Part shown: in pieces, positions 1 through 10,148 of the stretch
Position numbering within the stretch: the stretch's first letter is position 1
How the letters are laid out: the number at the start of each line of letters is the position of its first letter
Source of the DNA: Lyophyllum atratum
Lineage: Eukaryota > Basidiomycota > Agaricomycetes > Agaricales > Lyophyllaceae
Assembly: GCA_014905825.1 (NCBI GenBank)
Contig: JACGCN010000001.1
Span: forward strand, 1,302,001 to 1,366,000
Direction: 5' to 3'
DNA length: 64,000 nucleotides
Notes under the pieces: generated by a model
The model's database searches: none
Told to the model about the DNA's origin: nothing
What the model saw: the letters and a program-made list of their open reading frames with translations, nothing else
Position numbers and translations under genes: made by a program

Positions 1-910
1 CAGTGAGGCGGAAGTCAAGAAGGCAGTGGCCAATCGTCAGCGCAAGGCAGAAATCGAAGCTACATTGGTCGATGTCGAAGCAATCAACTCCACTCGACGA
101 CAGGAACGTGAGCGACGCGAACTGGAACTAGAGCTCGGTGAACCTTCCAAAGAGCCACTGCCGCAAGACTCTCAAGGAACCAAGGAATTGCGTTTGATTA
201 TTAAGGCGGACGTCAGTGGTAGTGCAGAGGCTGTGCAAGGCGCCCTGCAGGGCATCGGCAACAAGGAAGCTATTACTCGGATAGTCTCTTCCAATGTTGG
301 TAATATCTCTGAGTCAGATGTGATGATGGCGAAGGCAGTCGGAGGTACATTTCATTTGTGTCTGTCTCAGTTGGATCTCAATTTCTCCTTGCAGGCACAC
401 TCATCGGGTTTTCCGTTTCCACACCGAGAGCTATTGAAACTCTGGCTGCTCAGAATGACGTCCCAATCATTTCGTCGGACGTCATATACCGCCTTATGGA
501 GGCCGTCAAGGACCGGGTTATTTCGCTGTTGCCCGTCATCATTGAAACAAAGGTGACCGGAGAGGCCGTCGTTCTCCAGTTGTTTGACATTCAGCTGAAA
601 GCCAAGCAAACTAAAAAAGTAGCTGGATGCCGCGTCACTAACGGCATCGTCGAGAAGGCTAAGTTTGCTAGGCTCGTAAGGAACGGCACTACAATACATG
701 AAGGCAGGTGTATCATGTTTTACATGATCGATACCACTCTTACCTTTTAAATCAGGTATGCTGGATACGATGAGAATCTTGAAGAAGGATGTCACGGAAG
801 TCCGCAAAGGCACGGAGTGTGGTCTCTGCTTCGGGGCGACCTACGCCGATCTTCAAGAAGGAGACGTAATACAGATGTATGAAAAGTTAGAGAAACCCGG
901 CGTGTTATAA
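1..910 (+). CDS. IFM1: Mitochondrial translation initiation factor IF-2, C-terminal part (5' end outside window)
   Basis: IF-2 is the GTPase that places initiator tRNA on the mitochondrial small ribosomal subunit. Only the part after the G domain is present. The first exon reads through [21 protein letters not shown], the start of IF-2 domain III. An intron at about 344-394 follows. The next exon carries [20 protein letters not shown] and [13 protein letters not shown], and after a second intron near 705-755 the domain IV end reads [19 protein letters not shown], with GD.IQ.YE close to the stop. These are family hallmarks. The frame is open at the left edge and the TAA is at 908-910. The IFM1 symbol follows the yeast orthologue. 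The gene converges on the CHORD gene, whose stop is 134 bp away. Confidence 0.9.
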
Positions 911-1043
911 TTTAATGGGTAGATTACTCTAGAGATGTTTTATTTCCATAAACTTAATCGCTATCCCCCACTGCAGCTACAGAACCAGAGTGCAATTTAG
1001 CCTAGTCCATAGCCATGGCGTCGGTTGAATGCGACATATAAAT

Positions 1044-2434
1044 CTACTCAGATACCTGAGCTCTATTGGTATCATCCAGTACCACATTTTTTGCCCCGAT
1101 GGTTCCCGTTCTGCCACCAACGCCGAATGTCAGAGTAATGTTACCGATATCGTGTGGAGTCTTCTCCAGCAGTGTCCAGCTTCGACCGTCTTGTTTTCGG
1201 AGGTGCAGTTCGACCTTTTTTTCGAATTAGGCATAGTACCACGCAAAGAGTCAAACTCCATACTTTCGTGCCAAAGAACTCGTACGAAGATTGTTTAGGG
1301 TCAATTGGTCCAAACAGATCAAGGGTACGTGAAAATCTTTTGGGCCCAGGAAGGTAGATGTCCAGCTTCACCTATGAATCGTACGTTGAGCAGAGTTTCA
1401 CAGAGGAGAGACTCGGAAGATGACTCACTTGTGTTTCTTCGAATTCTATCTTAGTGCGCTCTTTGTCTACTTGCTTTGCGAATACAGATACGTGAACCTG
1501 ATCAAGTGTTTGATAATGATCGACGCGACAGGTCGCCACTTGCTCGGTCTACAAAGGTTTTATCATCATACTGACACATAGTTATATTGGGACATACTGC
1601 TGGAGTTGTGGCAGAGAAAGAGAATAGGTGTCTACCGGTCTTGCAACCGCCTATCTTAAGAAACTCGTCGAACTCTAGAACGCGACGCTTGCAGCATAGA
1701 TAGCCCTAATATCCAAACTGTTGAATATGATCTCAAATCGCGACTGAGATCACGCGTACCTTGCTTCCTTCTCGGAAGATAGGCTGCATGTACATGAGTT
1801 AAGGTTCAAGACGGGTCGGTAACACGAACTCACTGGCGCAGGATGGTAGGTGCATATGGTGCCTTCACCGTCTCCTTGTCTGTTGATGATGTCACTGACA
1901 AATTCGGTTTTGCAACCATTCCGGCGGCACCGTGTGCCAGGCATTACTGTGACACTTAAATCGTCTTCTTCTTCGACAACGGGCGCGGGGGCCGGGGATG
2001 GGGCCGGAGCAGGAACACTTAATTTGACACCAGATGAGTAAACCTCCTTTCCAGAACTTGAATCCGACATTGCGAAGGAGGGGGTTGATGACGATTTGGG
2101 TGCCTCAACTTTTTGAGCTTCATCGGTGTGGCGATCAGCCTGAGTACACCCCTGTGATTGCCCATGTTATAGCGATATACACATACGAAGGAATTTTGAT
2201 CAACGGTTTACCGGTATCTTCAGGAATTCATCGAATTCCATGACAGGCTTGTTAACATCGTTACAGCATGACCAAGACTTGAGTCCTTCATGGAATACCT
2301 GTGATCGTCGTTGGTGAGTCCCATATGATGAAGGAGAGGAAATGACGTACCGGGGCACCTGCATGATATCTGCAACTCTCGGTACTGTCCTGCTCAAATG
2401 CTTGGGCACAACCCTTCCGCGTGCAGAGAGGCAT
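1044..2434 (-). CDS. CHORD and CS domain protein (Hsp90 cochaperone, RAR1/CHP1/CHORDC1 family)
   Basis: CHORD proteins are zinc-binding cochaperones that bridge Hsp90 and, with Sgt1, stabilise client proteins. The ATG at 2434 opens MPLCTRKGC, the first CHORD. After an intron this continues FHEGLKSWSCC and EFDEFLKIP. A Pro/Ala-rich linker near 1990 leads to the second CHORD (CRRNGCKTEF, then CTYHPAP, GYLCCKRRVLEFDEFLKI, GCKTGRH). A CS domain follows: CRVDHYQTLDQVHVSVFAKQ, then DPKQSSYEFFGTK, then DGRSWTLLEKT. The last intron (GTATGG..AAAAAAAG, near 1204-1252) joins GTK to VELHLRKQDG, and the TAG is at 1044. Two CHORDs plus a C-terminal CS domain is the animal and fungal arrangement; plant RAR1 lacks CS. 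At least five introns are likely, so internal exon edges are approximate. Confidence 0.88.
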
Positions 2435-2604
2435 AGAATACAAATCCAAATGATAAATCTCTTCACGTCCAAGTTCAGGTTGGGAGTTGGATATCTGATA
2501 AATTATGTAAGACGTGTGGTGACTTCTATGAATCCGTAGAATAGTCTAGATTATTAGTAGATGGATTTTCTAAATGACTGCAGGACTTGGTCTATTGAGC
2601 TAAG

Positions 2605-3754
2605 TCAAGAAACCCTATGTCCATAAACCTCCCATACTAAGAACCCAACACCCCATGGACCAACCCGTCCAAGGGTTCTCAATACGCTGTATGCTCTCCG
2701 CTGTAGTCCACCACGAGCTTGTGGCACTTGACTAGGATTCTCGTTCGAACGCAAAAACGATAGAATACCATCTTCCCGGGCCTTCTGGAGAATGATGCGA
2801 GCAACAGGACTTTGATTAGGTTTGGGATGCATAATCCTGTCGAGCTGCACAGTGCGGCGTGCAATGTCCCAGGGCAAGCTCACGGCTTCGTATACAAGTC
2901 CTGCAATCACCTGGAAGTTGGGTGGTCATTTCAAAAGGTTAGTTACTGGAATGGGTCGACGTACACCACCACTGATAAGTGTTACACCATAAAACACGCG
3001 AGGAAATTGATGCGCGACGACCATTCCTCTATTGTCGTCGTCGTCGTCCGCTGGCCCGGAAAAGGTTTGGGATATATCCTTGACGTGCAAAGCGACACGA
3101 CGCGTTATTTCGAATATCGAGAAGAATGCGGCAAATCCTAGTCAAGCCAGTTAGGTCGTGATTCATGAAGCTTGGCAGGGCTCACCACATATATCCTTGC
3201 CTAAGCCCCAGCCCCATCCATTCCACCCACGCCCTGCCATACCCCCCACTTCTTTCATCCATCCTCTGAGCTGGCGGATATCCTCTATATCCCTCCGTCT
3301 CGAAACAGACTTGGCTTGAGTGCCTTTGAAAACTTCCTTCCACGCGTTTAACCACGAAGCACCTCCCGATCCTCCTTCCAGAACGATTCTCACATTTTCT
3401 GCTGGAGCAGCAAGGAGGGCTTGAACGCCCCCGGCGACTCCACCAGCGAATCCTGCGCTGACGATAGGATGATTCCTTAGACCTGGCTCTATTAAGAGGA
3501 ATGCCTCCGCATATGTGCCCCACAGAATTGTTCCAAGCATTGCATTTACAAGCATCGGAGGTATGAAATGTTTGGGTATAACGATGAACTATTGAGTACA
3601 TCGACAGATAATTAGATAACAGTGGCTCTAGACGTTGGGCTCACGTACGCCTTGAGACTTGATCAATCCGAAGATATATTGAGGGCCCAGGGATGTCCCA
3701 TGTTGGGCGGCAAGCCCTCTTAGCGAGTGCCACCCACTAACTAGTCCCATTTCA
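2605..3754 (-). CDS. Mitochondrial carrier family (SLC25-like) protein
   Basis: This is probably an inner-membrane solute carrier; the substrate cannot be told. From the ATG at 3754 the first exon ends SLGPQYIFGLIKSQG. The second begins IPKHFIPPMLVNAMLG and includes the Gly-rich helix SAGFAGGVAGGVQALLAAP. The third resumes GFAAFFSIFEITRRVALHV, and the last carries AGLVYEAVSLPWDIARRTV. Two copies of the SLC25 signature P-x-[DE]-x-x-[RK] are visible, PAENVR and PWDIAR. The usual third signature is absent or divergent and the protein is short, about 300 residues. It ends YGHRVS. It is divergent from the ALKBH7-like gene with about 370 bp between starts. It may be a degenerate carrier, or an N-terminal exon may be missing from my model. 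Confidence 0.72.
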
Positions 3755-4125
3755 GACAGCCATTGAGTTTATGAGGGCTGAGGATGAACCTTTGGATGGA
3801 CGAAACAATCGCACAGGACGGGAAAAATACAGTGCAAGACTTCGGGAAAGTGTCCGTGCAAATGCTGCCTGCAAGCTGCCTTGTTGCTCCTCTAATGCGA
3901 AGAAATATTGAGTAGGGATTCAAGGGAAACTGAGAAAGACGAACTGGAAGAGATGCCTGAATTAGAGCTCGAGGCATTCGCAACAGCCTCAATTGACATC
4001 CAAGGAGTCCCTAAGCAAGGTCCAAGGTCCTCCAAGGTCACGGTGGGATTTGGTAGGAAGCTTGATCGCCATCACCAACACGTGAACATCTTCAAGTTAT
4101 TTACATAACCTTCGTCAAACGCGAC

Positions 4126-4932
4126 ATGATCCTCTCGAGTAAACTTTTTAGGACACTGTACAGTGGACCGGCCAATGTCACATCTGGACTTCTTGCTCCA
4201 GATTTTACTCTATTGCCCCAGTTTTTCGCTGCCCATGAGCAGAGGACTCTGCTTGCTGCTGCCCTTCGAAAGCTGGACAACGCGGAGACCAGACGAGCTC
4301 GCCAGCGAATGAAGGAGTACCAAAGGACCTTGGCGACGTCAGCAACCAAGCCGGATACGCTGTTCCTTCCGGATGATTACTATAATTTCCAGAAGGTCAG
4401 CTCTGTATTTCTAACTCGACGACGACGTTTCCTTCAAAGATCATGCTAGGGTCACTACGACGGAGTGATACACCACTTTCGCGAAATGCATCTAAACTTG
4501 TGGCCTGAGGATGAATTCGCTGGGCTAAGCACAATTTTAAAAACGTCTCTACGCCTTGTGTCCCACACCCCAAACCCAAACGCACCTTCTTCATCTTGCT
4601 TCCTATGGCGAAATACTTCCTCATATCGATAACATAGCTGCGAGCGGATCATGGATCATGGGCGTCAGTTTAGGTGCCGAGAGAGTCTTACGAATGGAAG
4701 GTCCAAACGGCGACAGCGACATATTCGAGGTTACACTGCCGCCTGGGAGTGTTTACCTTCAACGGTAGATAAATTCTCCTTCCCAGGAATTGTGGTAGTT
4801 ATACTTCCCCGCAGAGACTCCATGCGTTTTCAATACAAGCATTCGATACTGAAGGGGAAACTTTTTGACGGGTCTGACCCATGGATCGGGCAACGGCTGA
4901 GCATAATGATCAGGGTGCGTCTCATTTGCTAG
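4126..4932 (+). CDS. ALKBH7-like 2-oxoglutarate/Fe(II) dioxygenase
   Basis: ALKBH7 is a mitochondrial AlkB-family enzyme linked to programmed necrosis and mitochondrial RNA. Three exons can be read: 4126-4395, 4450-4764 and 4815-4932. The metal ligands appear as HID in GEILPHIDNI and as the distal His in FQYKHSIL. The 2OG-binding Arg lies in RLSIMIR. The segment LPPGSVYLQRDS before the distal His closely matches the ALKBH7 pattern. The N-terminus is short and basic (SSKLFRTLYSG), which may suit mitochondrial import. The reading frame ends RVRLIC, TAG at 4930-4932. A GTGCGT donor just before this end means one more small exon cannot be excluded. The total is about 230 residues, as expected for ALKBH7. 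Confidence 0.85.
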
Positions 4933-5120
4933 CGTTTGCCTGCACAATCAGTATTCACGATTCGATTCATCCATCATCGAAGGATCTTCCTCGATCTTGT
5001 TCAGAATAAGATCTCTAACGACAACATGGCCACCAGACCCTTGGCTCCGCCCATTCTTATCCTATTTCTGATCATGTTAATGAAGCTACTTTTCTATACG
5101 TCACAGCCCCGATTCAGGCG

Positions 5121-5520
5121 TTAAGCTCTCGCTGTAACCCGACCCGAATTTCTTCCCTCATGAGCCTCCCATGCTTCGGCCGCAATGGCATCGACGGGCT
5201 CCGTATTCTGGATTGCTTCAAGAGATCGCTTCGCATGCGTAGTTCGACCAATTGGTAACTGTCGGAACATAAAACCAAAGCCGCACCTCCACGCGAGCTA
5301 TCCAGAGAGCCAGAATGGACTGGAAGATCATCGATCATCGATCGCGAATCCAGGGCTTCGTTATTGCTACGCTATTTACTGGCCCTAAGGCTTGTAATTT
5401 CACCTGCCAGCACAGGATGCCTTTGGAAATTTGTGCGGCCTTGAAATAATGGACATGGGCGTTTGGAAATATCTTCTTTCCAGAGCGAACCCGTACCTCG
5501 AGCTGATGGTTCTCAAGCAG
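5121..5520 (-). CDS. Possible C-terminal exons of an unrecognised gene
   Basis: I do not recognise this protein. One open stretch at about 5520-5404 reads LLENHQLEVRVRSGKKIFPN and continues to GILCWQ, followed by a GTGAAA donor. After a TAG acceptor near 5311 a final stretch reads GFGFMFRQLPIGRTTHAKRS, and EAIQNTEPVDAIAAEAWEAH close to the TAA at 5121. The last segment looks like an amphipathic helix. The 5' end is not found; an open frame between 5520 and 5654 may hold an upstream exon. The opposite strand is also partly open here, so the strand itself is uncertain. Expression data would decide. Confidence 0.28.
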
Positions 5521-6038
5521 CTACACTGGGTTTTTGAATTCAGGCCACTTATGGGGATGTCGGTCTCCAAATTTGGGCGATTTTCTTCAGGTTCCAAGTT
5601 GAGATCTAGAGTAGACGCTTCTCTGCGCCCGCAGGCAGATCTTCCGAGGCACATTCTGTGAAGGTACGTATCGGATTACTTCATCACTGCCCCTAATTCT
5701 CGCATGCTAATTTTCGTTGAGAAGTTAGAAGCCAGGGAGGGAGAACATGAGGCTTATGGGGCACAAAACTAGACATATCCTGTTGAACAGCCTATCGGTC
5801 TACAACACTTGCTGATCTATATACATGATGCTATCACATAGATACTTGGTGCCAAGATGGCTCGGAGTTCGATGGTCGGTAAGCATGACAGAAGCAATAC
5901 ATGAGGCAAAGGGTCTCTGTGTTACCGGCGGAAGAGAGATGAAAGAGAGATTATGAGGGCAGTGTCCGTAGTCCTATGAAAACCAAATACAATGTATGCT
6001 ACCAAGTCCTACCGCAGGCGAAATGCCCTATGAATATT

Positions 6039-6539
6039 CTAAGTTACTTTTGTGATGCCGGCGGCACTGCGACGAGGTGATTAATGTTCAAGGGACGCGA
6101 TGATAGTATGCTTACGGTAAAGAGACCGTTCCTCCCCCATCTTTCCTTATAGCCAAGACTTGGGTGCCCTTGAAAGAACAAGGTTAGGAATAAGCAAGAT
6201 AATACTATGACACACTCACGTCGGGCATGCGGCTCGTGGATTCCACTGTCCCGTAGACAATCTGCGCGTTGGACGCCCAGAAGAAAACACGGGTTCCGGC
6301 CTGAGAGGTATCCAAGCTTCAGTACAAAAGGCCGAGGGCTGGGTTGCGTTACAAACAGGGTACGCGTTCATAGCCAAAATACCAACAATTTAAAGGCGCT
6401 TCAGCGACCGAAGGGGTTGAGACCTGTGACCATTTCTACGGTCGAGGTTTTAAGGACGCCAGACCGATCGAAGCGTCCGTACGGGTTGGCAATAAGGTCT
6501 ATGGCTTCGCGAGGATTTCTTAGAAACAGGACGATCCAT
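6039..6539 (-). CDS. Small hypothetical protein (candidate)
   Basis: Not recognised. Three pieces join with good splice signals: an ATG exon at 6539 beginning MDRPVSKKSS; an exon near 6303-6223 reading AGTRVFFWASNAQIVYGTVE and ending SRMPD before GTGAGT; and an exon near 6160 reading GTQVLAIRKDGGGTVSLP before GTAAGC. A last short exon after a CGCAG acceptor adds AAGITKVT and a TAG at 6039. The product would be about 85 residues, beta-rich, with no signal peptide or membrane segment. A second frame in the first exon (NPREAIDLIANPYGRF) is an alternative N-terminus. The opposite strand has an open frame of 121 codons at 6207-6572 that I judge to be a shadow. Confidence 0.4.
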
Positions 6540-6797
6540 TATTCCACAGTCACGGAGATGCATGGGGAATGAACGCAAATTGCTGCGAAAGAAGACGATG
6601 TGGCCCGACGGCAGAATTAGTGATCGCACAAGGGATCAAATGGACGTACGCAGTCGTTTCAAGATCAGTTAGTGACGAATACACAGAGAACACTGCATTC
6701 ATTCAGCAATCAATCTTCGCGGAATCGGAAACAGGTGATCATGGTAGGGCCTGGCACGATGAGCCAGAAATGAAAAGGTCAGACGTTCATTATTAGA

Positions 6798-7087
6798 TTA
6801 AAGCTGAGCCACGAGTTGATCAATCAGATCCACGAGATCCTCTGCAGATGGGTTGTCGGTCTAACTGTAGAATCTGGTTCACAGGCATGGTACACCCACA
6901 TGCACGAACTGCATGCTTTTCATGTCGAAGTCGACTCTTGACTCCCGAGACATCACAGGAAGTGGGCCTGTGAATGGACTGTGCAAAAAAAGAGAATGAT
7001 CCGCGGAGGTATAAAGGGGTGAAGCAATGTGGTTGGGAGTCGTACCTCGTTATGAAGCTTCTGTCTGCCTCTTCCAATTGGCAGCAT
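6798..7087 (-). CDS. Microprotein candidate of about 45 residues
   Basis: Not recognised. A frame-consistent model starts at the ATG at 7087 (MLPIGRGRQKLHNE, then a GTACGA donor). It resumes SRVDFDMKSMQF after an AG acceptor near 6936 and ends, after a 45 bp GTGCAT..TTAG intron, with TDNPSAEDLVDLIDQLVAQL and a TAA at 6798. The last segment is a clean amphipathic acidic helix with coding-like composition. A TATAAAA lies only about 20 bp upstream of the chosen ATG, too close for a normal leader, so the true first exon could differ. The gene is divergent from LST8. Confidence 0.35.
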
Positions 7088-7422
7088 GGGGAGAAGTACT
7101 TTTATACCAATATGCAGATAAAGGGTGCTCCTTTTGACTACGGCGCATGGGAGAATGCAATGGATCTCGTCTGCCGATAGAGCAACAAAAACAACAGACC
7201 GCTGATCAATGTTGTACCAATGAGAAGTTGTCAACGTTGTCAACAATCAGGCCTCAGGTCTACCAGAGGTTTAGTACTATTATTAGCGCTGAACGCGATA
7301 ACACATCTATTTGTCTCTGTTTGCAAATCACGGTTCATGGAGGCGGAGTCGGGACCGTATTAATTGGCAGCAAGATGCCCGCACCAACACTGGTATCGAA
7401 AGGTACACCAGCTCGCCACGAT
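7088..7422. promoter_or_regulatory. Region between the 7.0 kb candidate gene and LST8
   Basis: This 335 bp interval would serve as a shared promoter if the minus-strand candidate is real. It holds the TATAAAA noted above on the minus strand. An open frame reads through it from 7147 into LST8, with an in-frame ATG at 7375, but the conserved LST8 N-terminus starts at 7423. I see no strong regulatory motif. Confidence 0.35.
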
Positions 7423-8921
7423 ATGTCTGTGATTCTTGTCACTGGGTCTTATGATCATGAGATACGCTTTTGGGAGGCTTGGAGTGGCATATGTTCTCGC
7501 ACTATAGCACGCACAGGCGAATCAGGTGTGAGTGTACGCCGCACTTGCTGTATCATATCTGTCTCAAGTCTTCTCAAACAGCAAGTCAACCGCCTGGCGA
7601 TATCCCCAGAGTAAGCATTTCACGCGTTCCAGCTATTATCAAACCCATATCAACACCCTGCCAAGTAAACGACTTCTGGCTGCTGCAATCCACAAGAAAG
7701 TCCGCATCTATGAGATTGCAAGCTCGTCCTCGGACCCTGTAGGTGAAATTGTCTACGAGGCCTAGCAATGAGTGTTCAGTATCTCCAGCTTGCCACGTTT
7801 GAAGGTCATAGCATGAATGTCACATCCGTATCTTTTCACAGTGAAGGGAAGTGGCTTGTCACTGGAAGCGAAGATGGGACAATCAAGATATGGGACCTTC
7901 GGTGAGTTCACAGAATTTGAGAGATGGTCAAGTCCTCTAAAGCGTGTCATCGCTGCGCCTAGGAGTTCGCAATTACATCGAACTTACGATAATTCAGCAC
8001 CTGGTTGGATGATGTTATCTGTCACTGCCATTATTTGTTGACACAACCGATTTCTTCAACAGTAAACGATGTTTGCATACATCCAAACCAGGGGGAACTT
8101 ATCTCTTGCGACCAAGCAGGCAGCATCAAGCAATGGGATCTATCCGACAACGTCTGTTCCCATGAGCTCGTGAGTACATGTCCTGTCTTTGCTCTGACCT
8201 TCATATCCTTTCTGTGATGTTGACCACACTTTCGAGTCTGCAAGACCCCTGCAGGAGATGTGCCCATTCGATCAGTTACCCTTGCGTCCGATGGTTCTTG
8301 CTTAGTTGCTGGAAACAACAAAGTAACGGAAACATCCCCTCTCAATAGGGTACCTAGTACTGATTATTGCCCAACAGGGACAATGCTACGTCTGGAAAGT
8401 AAACGACGAAACTTCAGGACTCCCGCGATTTCAGGCGGTTACGAGGTTTCACGCTCACAACAAGTACCTAACACGTTGTCTACTAAGTCCAGACGCGAAG
8501 TATAAGCCACCTCCCAAATATTCCTGACGTAAACTGAGACTGTTACAACAGGTATTTGGCGACGTGTTCGGCTGATACTACTGTCAAGATATGGTCGATA
8601 TCCCAGAATTACGAATTCAAGCTGGAGAGGACTTTAATTGGCCATCAACGCTGGGTGTGGGACTGCGCTTTCAGCGCTGATTCTGCTTATCTCGTCACAG
8701 GTGAGTGGAGTTTCGGCGTAATCTTCCAACATACTGAATTCAAAATATCTAAGCGTCGTCTGATCATACGGCTCGTCTTTGGGAGATGGCGTCGGGAGAG
8801 ACTGTTCGACAGTATAATGGCCATCATAAAGGTGAATTTTCATAGTCTTTCTGATTGAAGGTGAAGTTGATGATTTTTTGTAGCGACTGTGTGTTGCGCC
8901 CTTCATGACGGTGCAAGCTAG
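7423..8921 (+). CDS. LST8: TOR complex subunit LST8 (seven WD40 repeats)
   Basis: LST8 binds the TOR kinase domain in TORC1 and TORC2 and stabilises the active site. The start [20 protein letters not shown] is the conserved LST8 N-terminus, which fixes the ATG at 7423. Later exons give [97 protein letters not shown] and [20 protein letters not shown], which are successive WD40 blades. The last exon (after TTGTAG) ends [12 protein letters not shown] with a TAG at 8919-8921. The gene is broken by many small introns, roughly eight to ten, as usual for basidiomycete WD40 genes. The neighbour GLT1 is a nitrogen-assimilation gene. Confidence 0.93.
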
Positions 8922-10148
8922 ACATCGCGGGGGTAAACGAATTTACAGGTCATCACTTGCATTGCGCCGGGGCTCATAACTCTGTACTCTAGCCGCATTC
9001 ATATCATCAATGTCTCAGCCTTTTTGACGTCTGGGGCCCTCGTGACAAGGTAGACCGTCCCAGCAGGAGAGTTCTGCGATGAAGCGTCAAAGTATTCAAG
9101 GTTTGCTGCTTTCTTATTCAGAATACATTGCCACCCTAGCGAGGACAGCTTTCTATAGGTTAATATGAGTCAACGTTTGAGTCGGGATGGATTAAGAACA
9201 GATGTGTCGACGTTAGCGAAGGATGACCTTGATCCCTCATGTCGATCTTGTTCAGACCACAATGCATATCCACTGTGGTTCTGAGACGTAATGAGGCTAG
9301 CCTATTTAATCGAACCATGAGGAGTGTGTGATGTGTTGATTGTCGTCGGGCATTCGGAAGCTTTCCACTGTGAAACTGGCCTCGAGTGCTTTCGGGTTCT
9401 TGAGATTTCGCTATCCTGGGTCCGATTTTCCTTTTGTACATCCTCATGACACGGTTTCAGGAACAGGTTGCTCTTCTTATTTGGTTTTCTAATATTAATC
9501 CAGGAAGGAGGGTCCTTCGGGACCCGGGATGCATTCAAGCTGCACTTTTACAGGACCACGGCTCATGCGTGTTGCGGTATGTCGCGAACAATATCATACA
9601 TAACATGCAGGATTCCATGAATACGCCAAAAGGAAGGCACATAGGTCTAAGCCGCATCACATCAGGTCTGCTTCGTTTGGAGTCTTCGAACCCTTGCCTC
9701 ATGTTGGCTCAGGATAATGTTACCGCGGCGGCCCGATAGTCAAGTCGAGATCTGGATGTACGCCTCACCGCAGGTAAAGTCCGCCGGATACAGCTGGGGG
9801 AAGAGTCGAAGCGAAAGTGAGGATTGATTGAGGCAGGGCTAGGCTCGACACGCCTTTGATTATTCGGAAGAGCGGCCATGGGGTGACTGCAAAGCCACTC
9901 CAGTTGTCAATTACGCCACTTGTACTATGGAGTCCTGCTAGGGAAGGCGGGTGGAGGCGGCGTGCTAGTGTGCCACCAGCCAATCAGATACCTCCGATAC
10001 ATAATGGGCCGGAACAAGTCGGCCGAGGGGCGATAAGGTCAGGTGCTGCTGCGGGCCAATCTCAAGCCAGAGTCCGTTTCTTATCTGGCTTAAATACGTC
10101 CTTCGTCGTCCAGTAAATTCTTCACTTCACTTCACTTGACCATAGCCT
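8922..10148. other. Intergenic region between LST8 and GLT1
   Basis: These 1.2 kb hold the LST8 3' flank and the GLT1 promoter. No frame here resembles a known protein. The last 200 bp contain two CCAAT boxes (9980-9984 and 10056-10060), two GATAAG sites (listed separately) and a short CTTCA tandem at about 10120-10138 next to the GLT1 start. Confidence 0.5.
10032..10085. promoter_or_regulatory. Pair of GATAAG sites upstream of GLT1
   Basis: GATAAG at 10032-10037 on the plus strand and GATAAG on the minus strand at 10085-10080 (AGATAAG in full) lie 64-117 bp before the GLT1 ATG, with a CCAAT box between them. GATA factors of the AreA/Nit2/Gln3 type bind HGATAR pairs to control nitrogen genes, so these are plausible nitrogen-regulation sites. 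That they act here is inference. Confidence 0.4.

Noticed and set aside
3035..3052. GTC trinucleotide run
   Set aside because: Short in-frame Asp repeat of the carrier-like protein, not a notable microsatellite.
6207..6572. 121-codon plus-strand frame
   Set aside because: Very basic, no motif; the minus strand gives exons with proper splice sites over the same bases.
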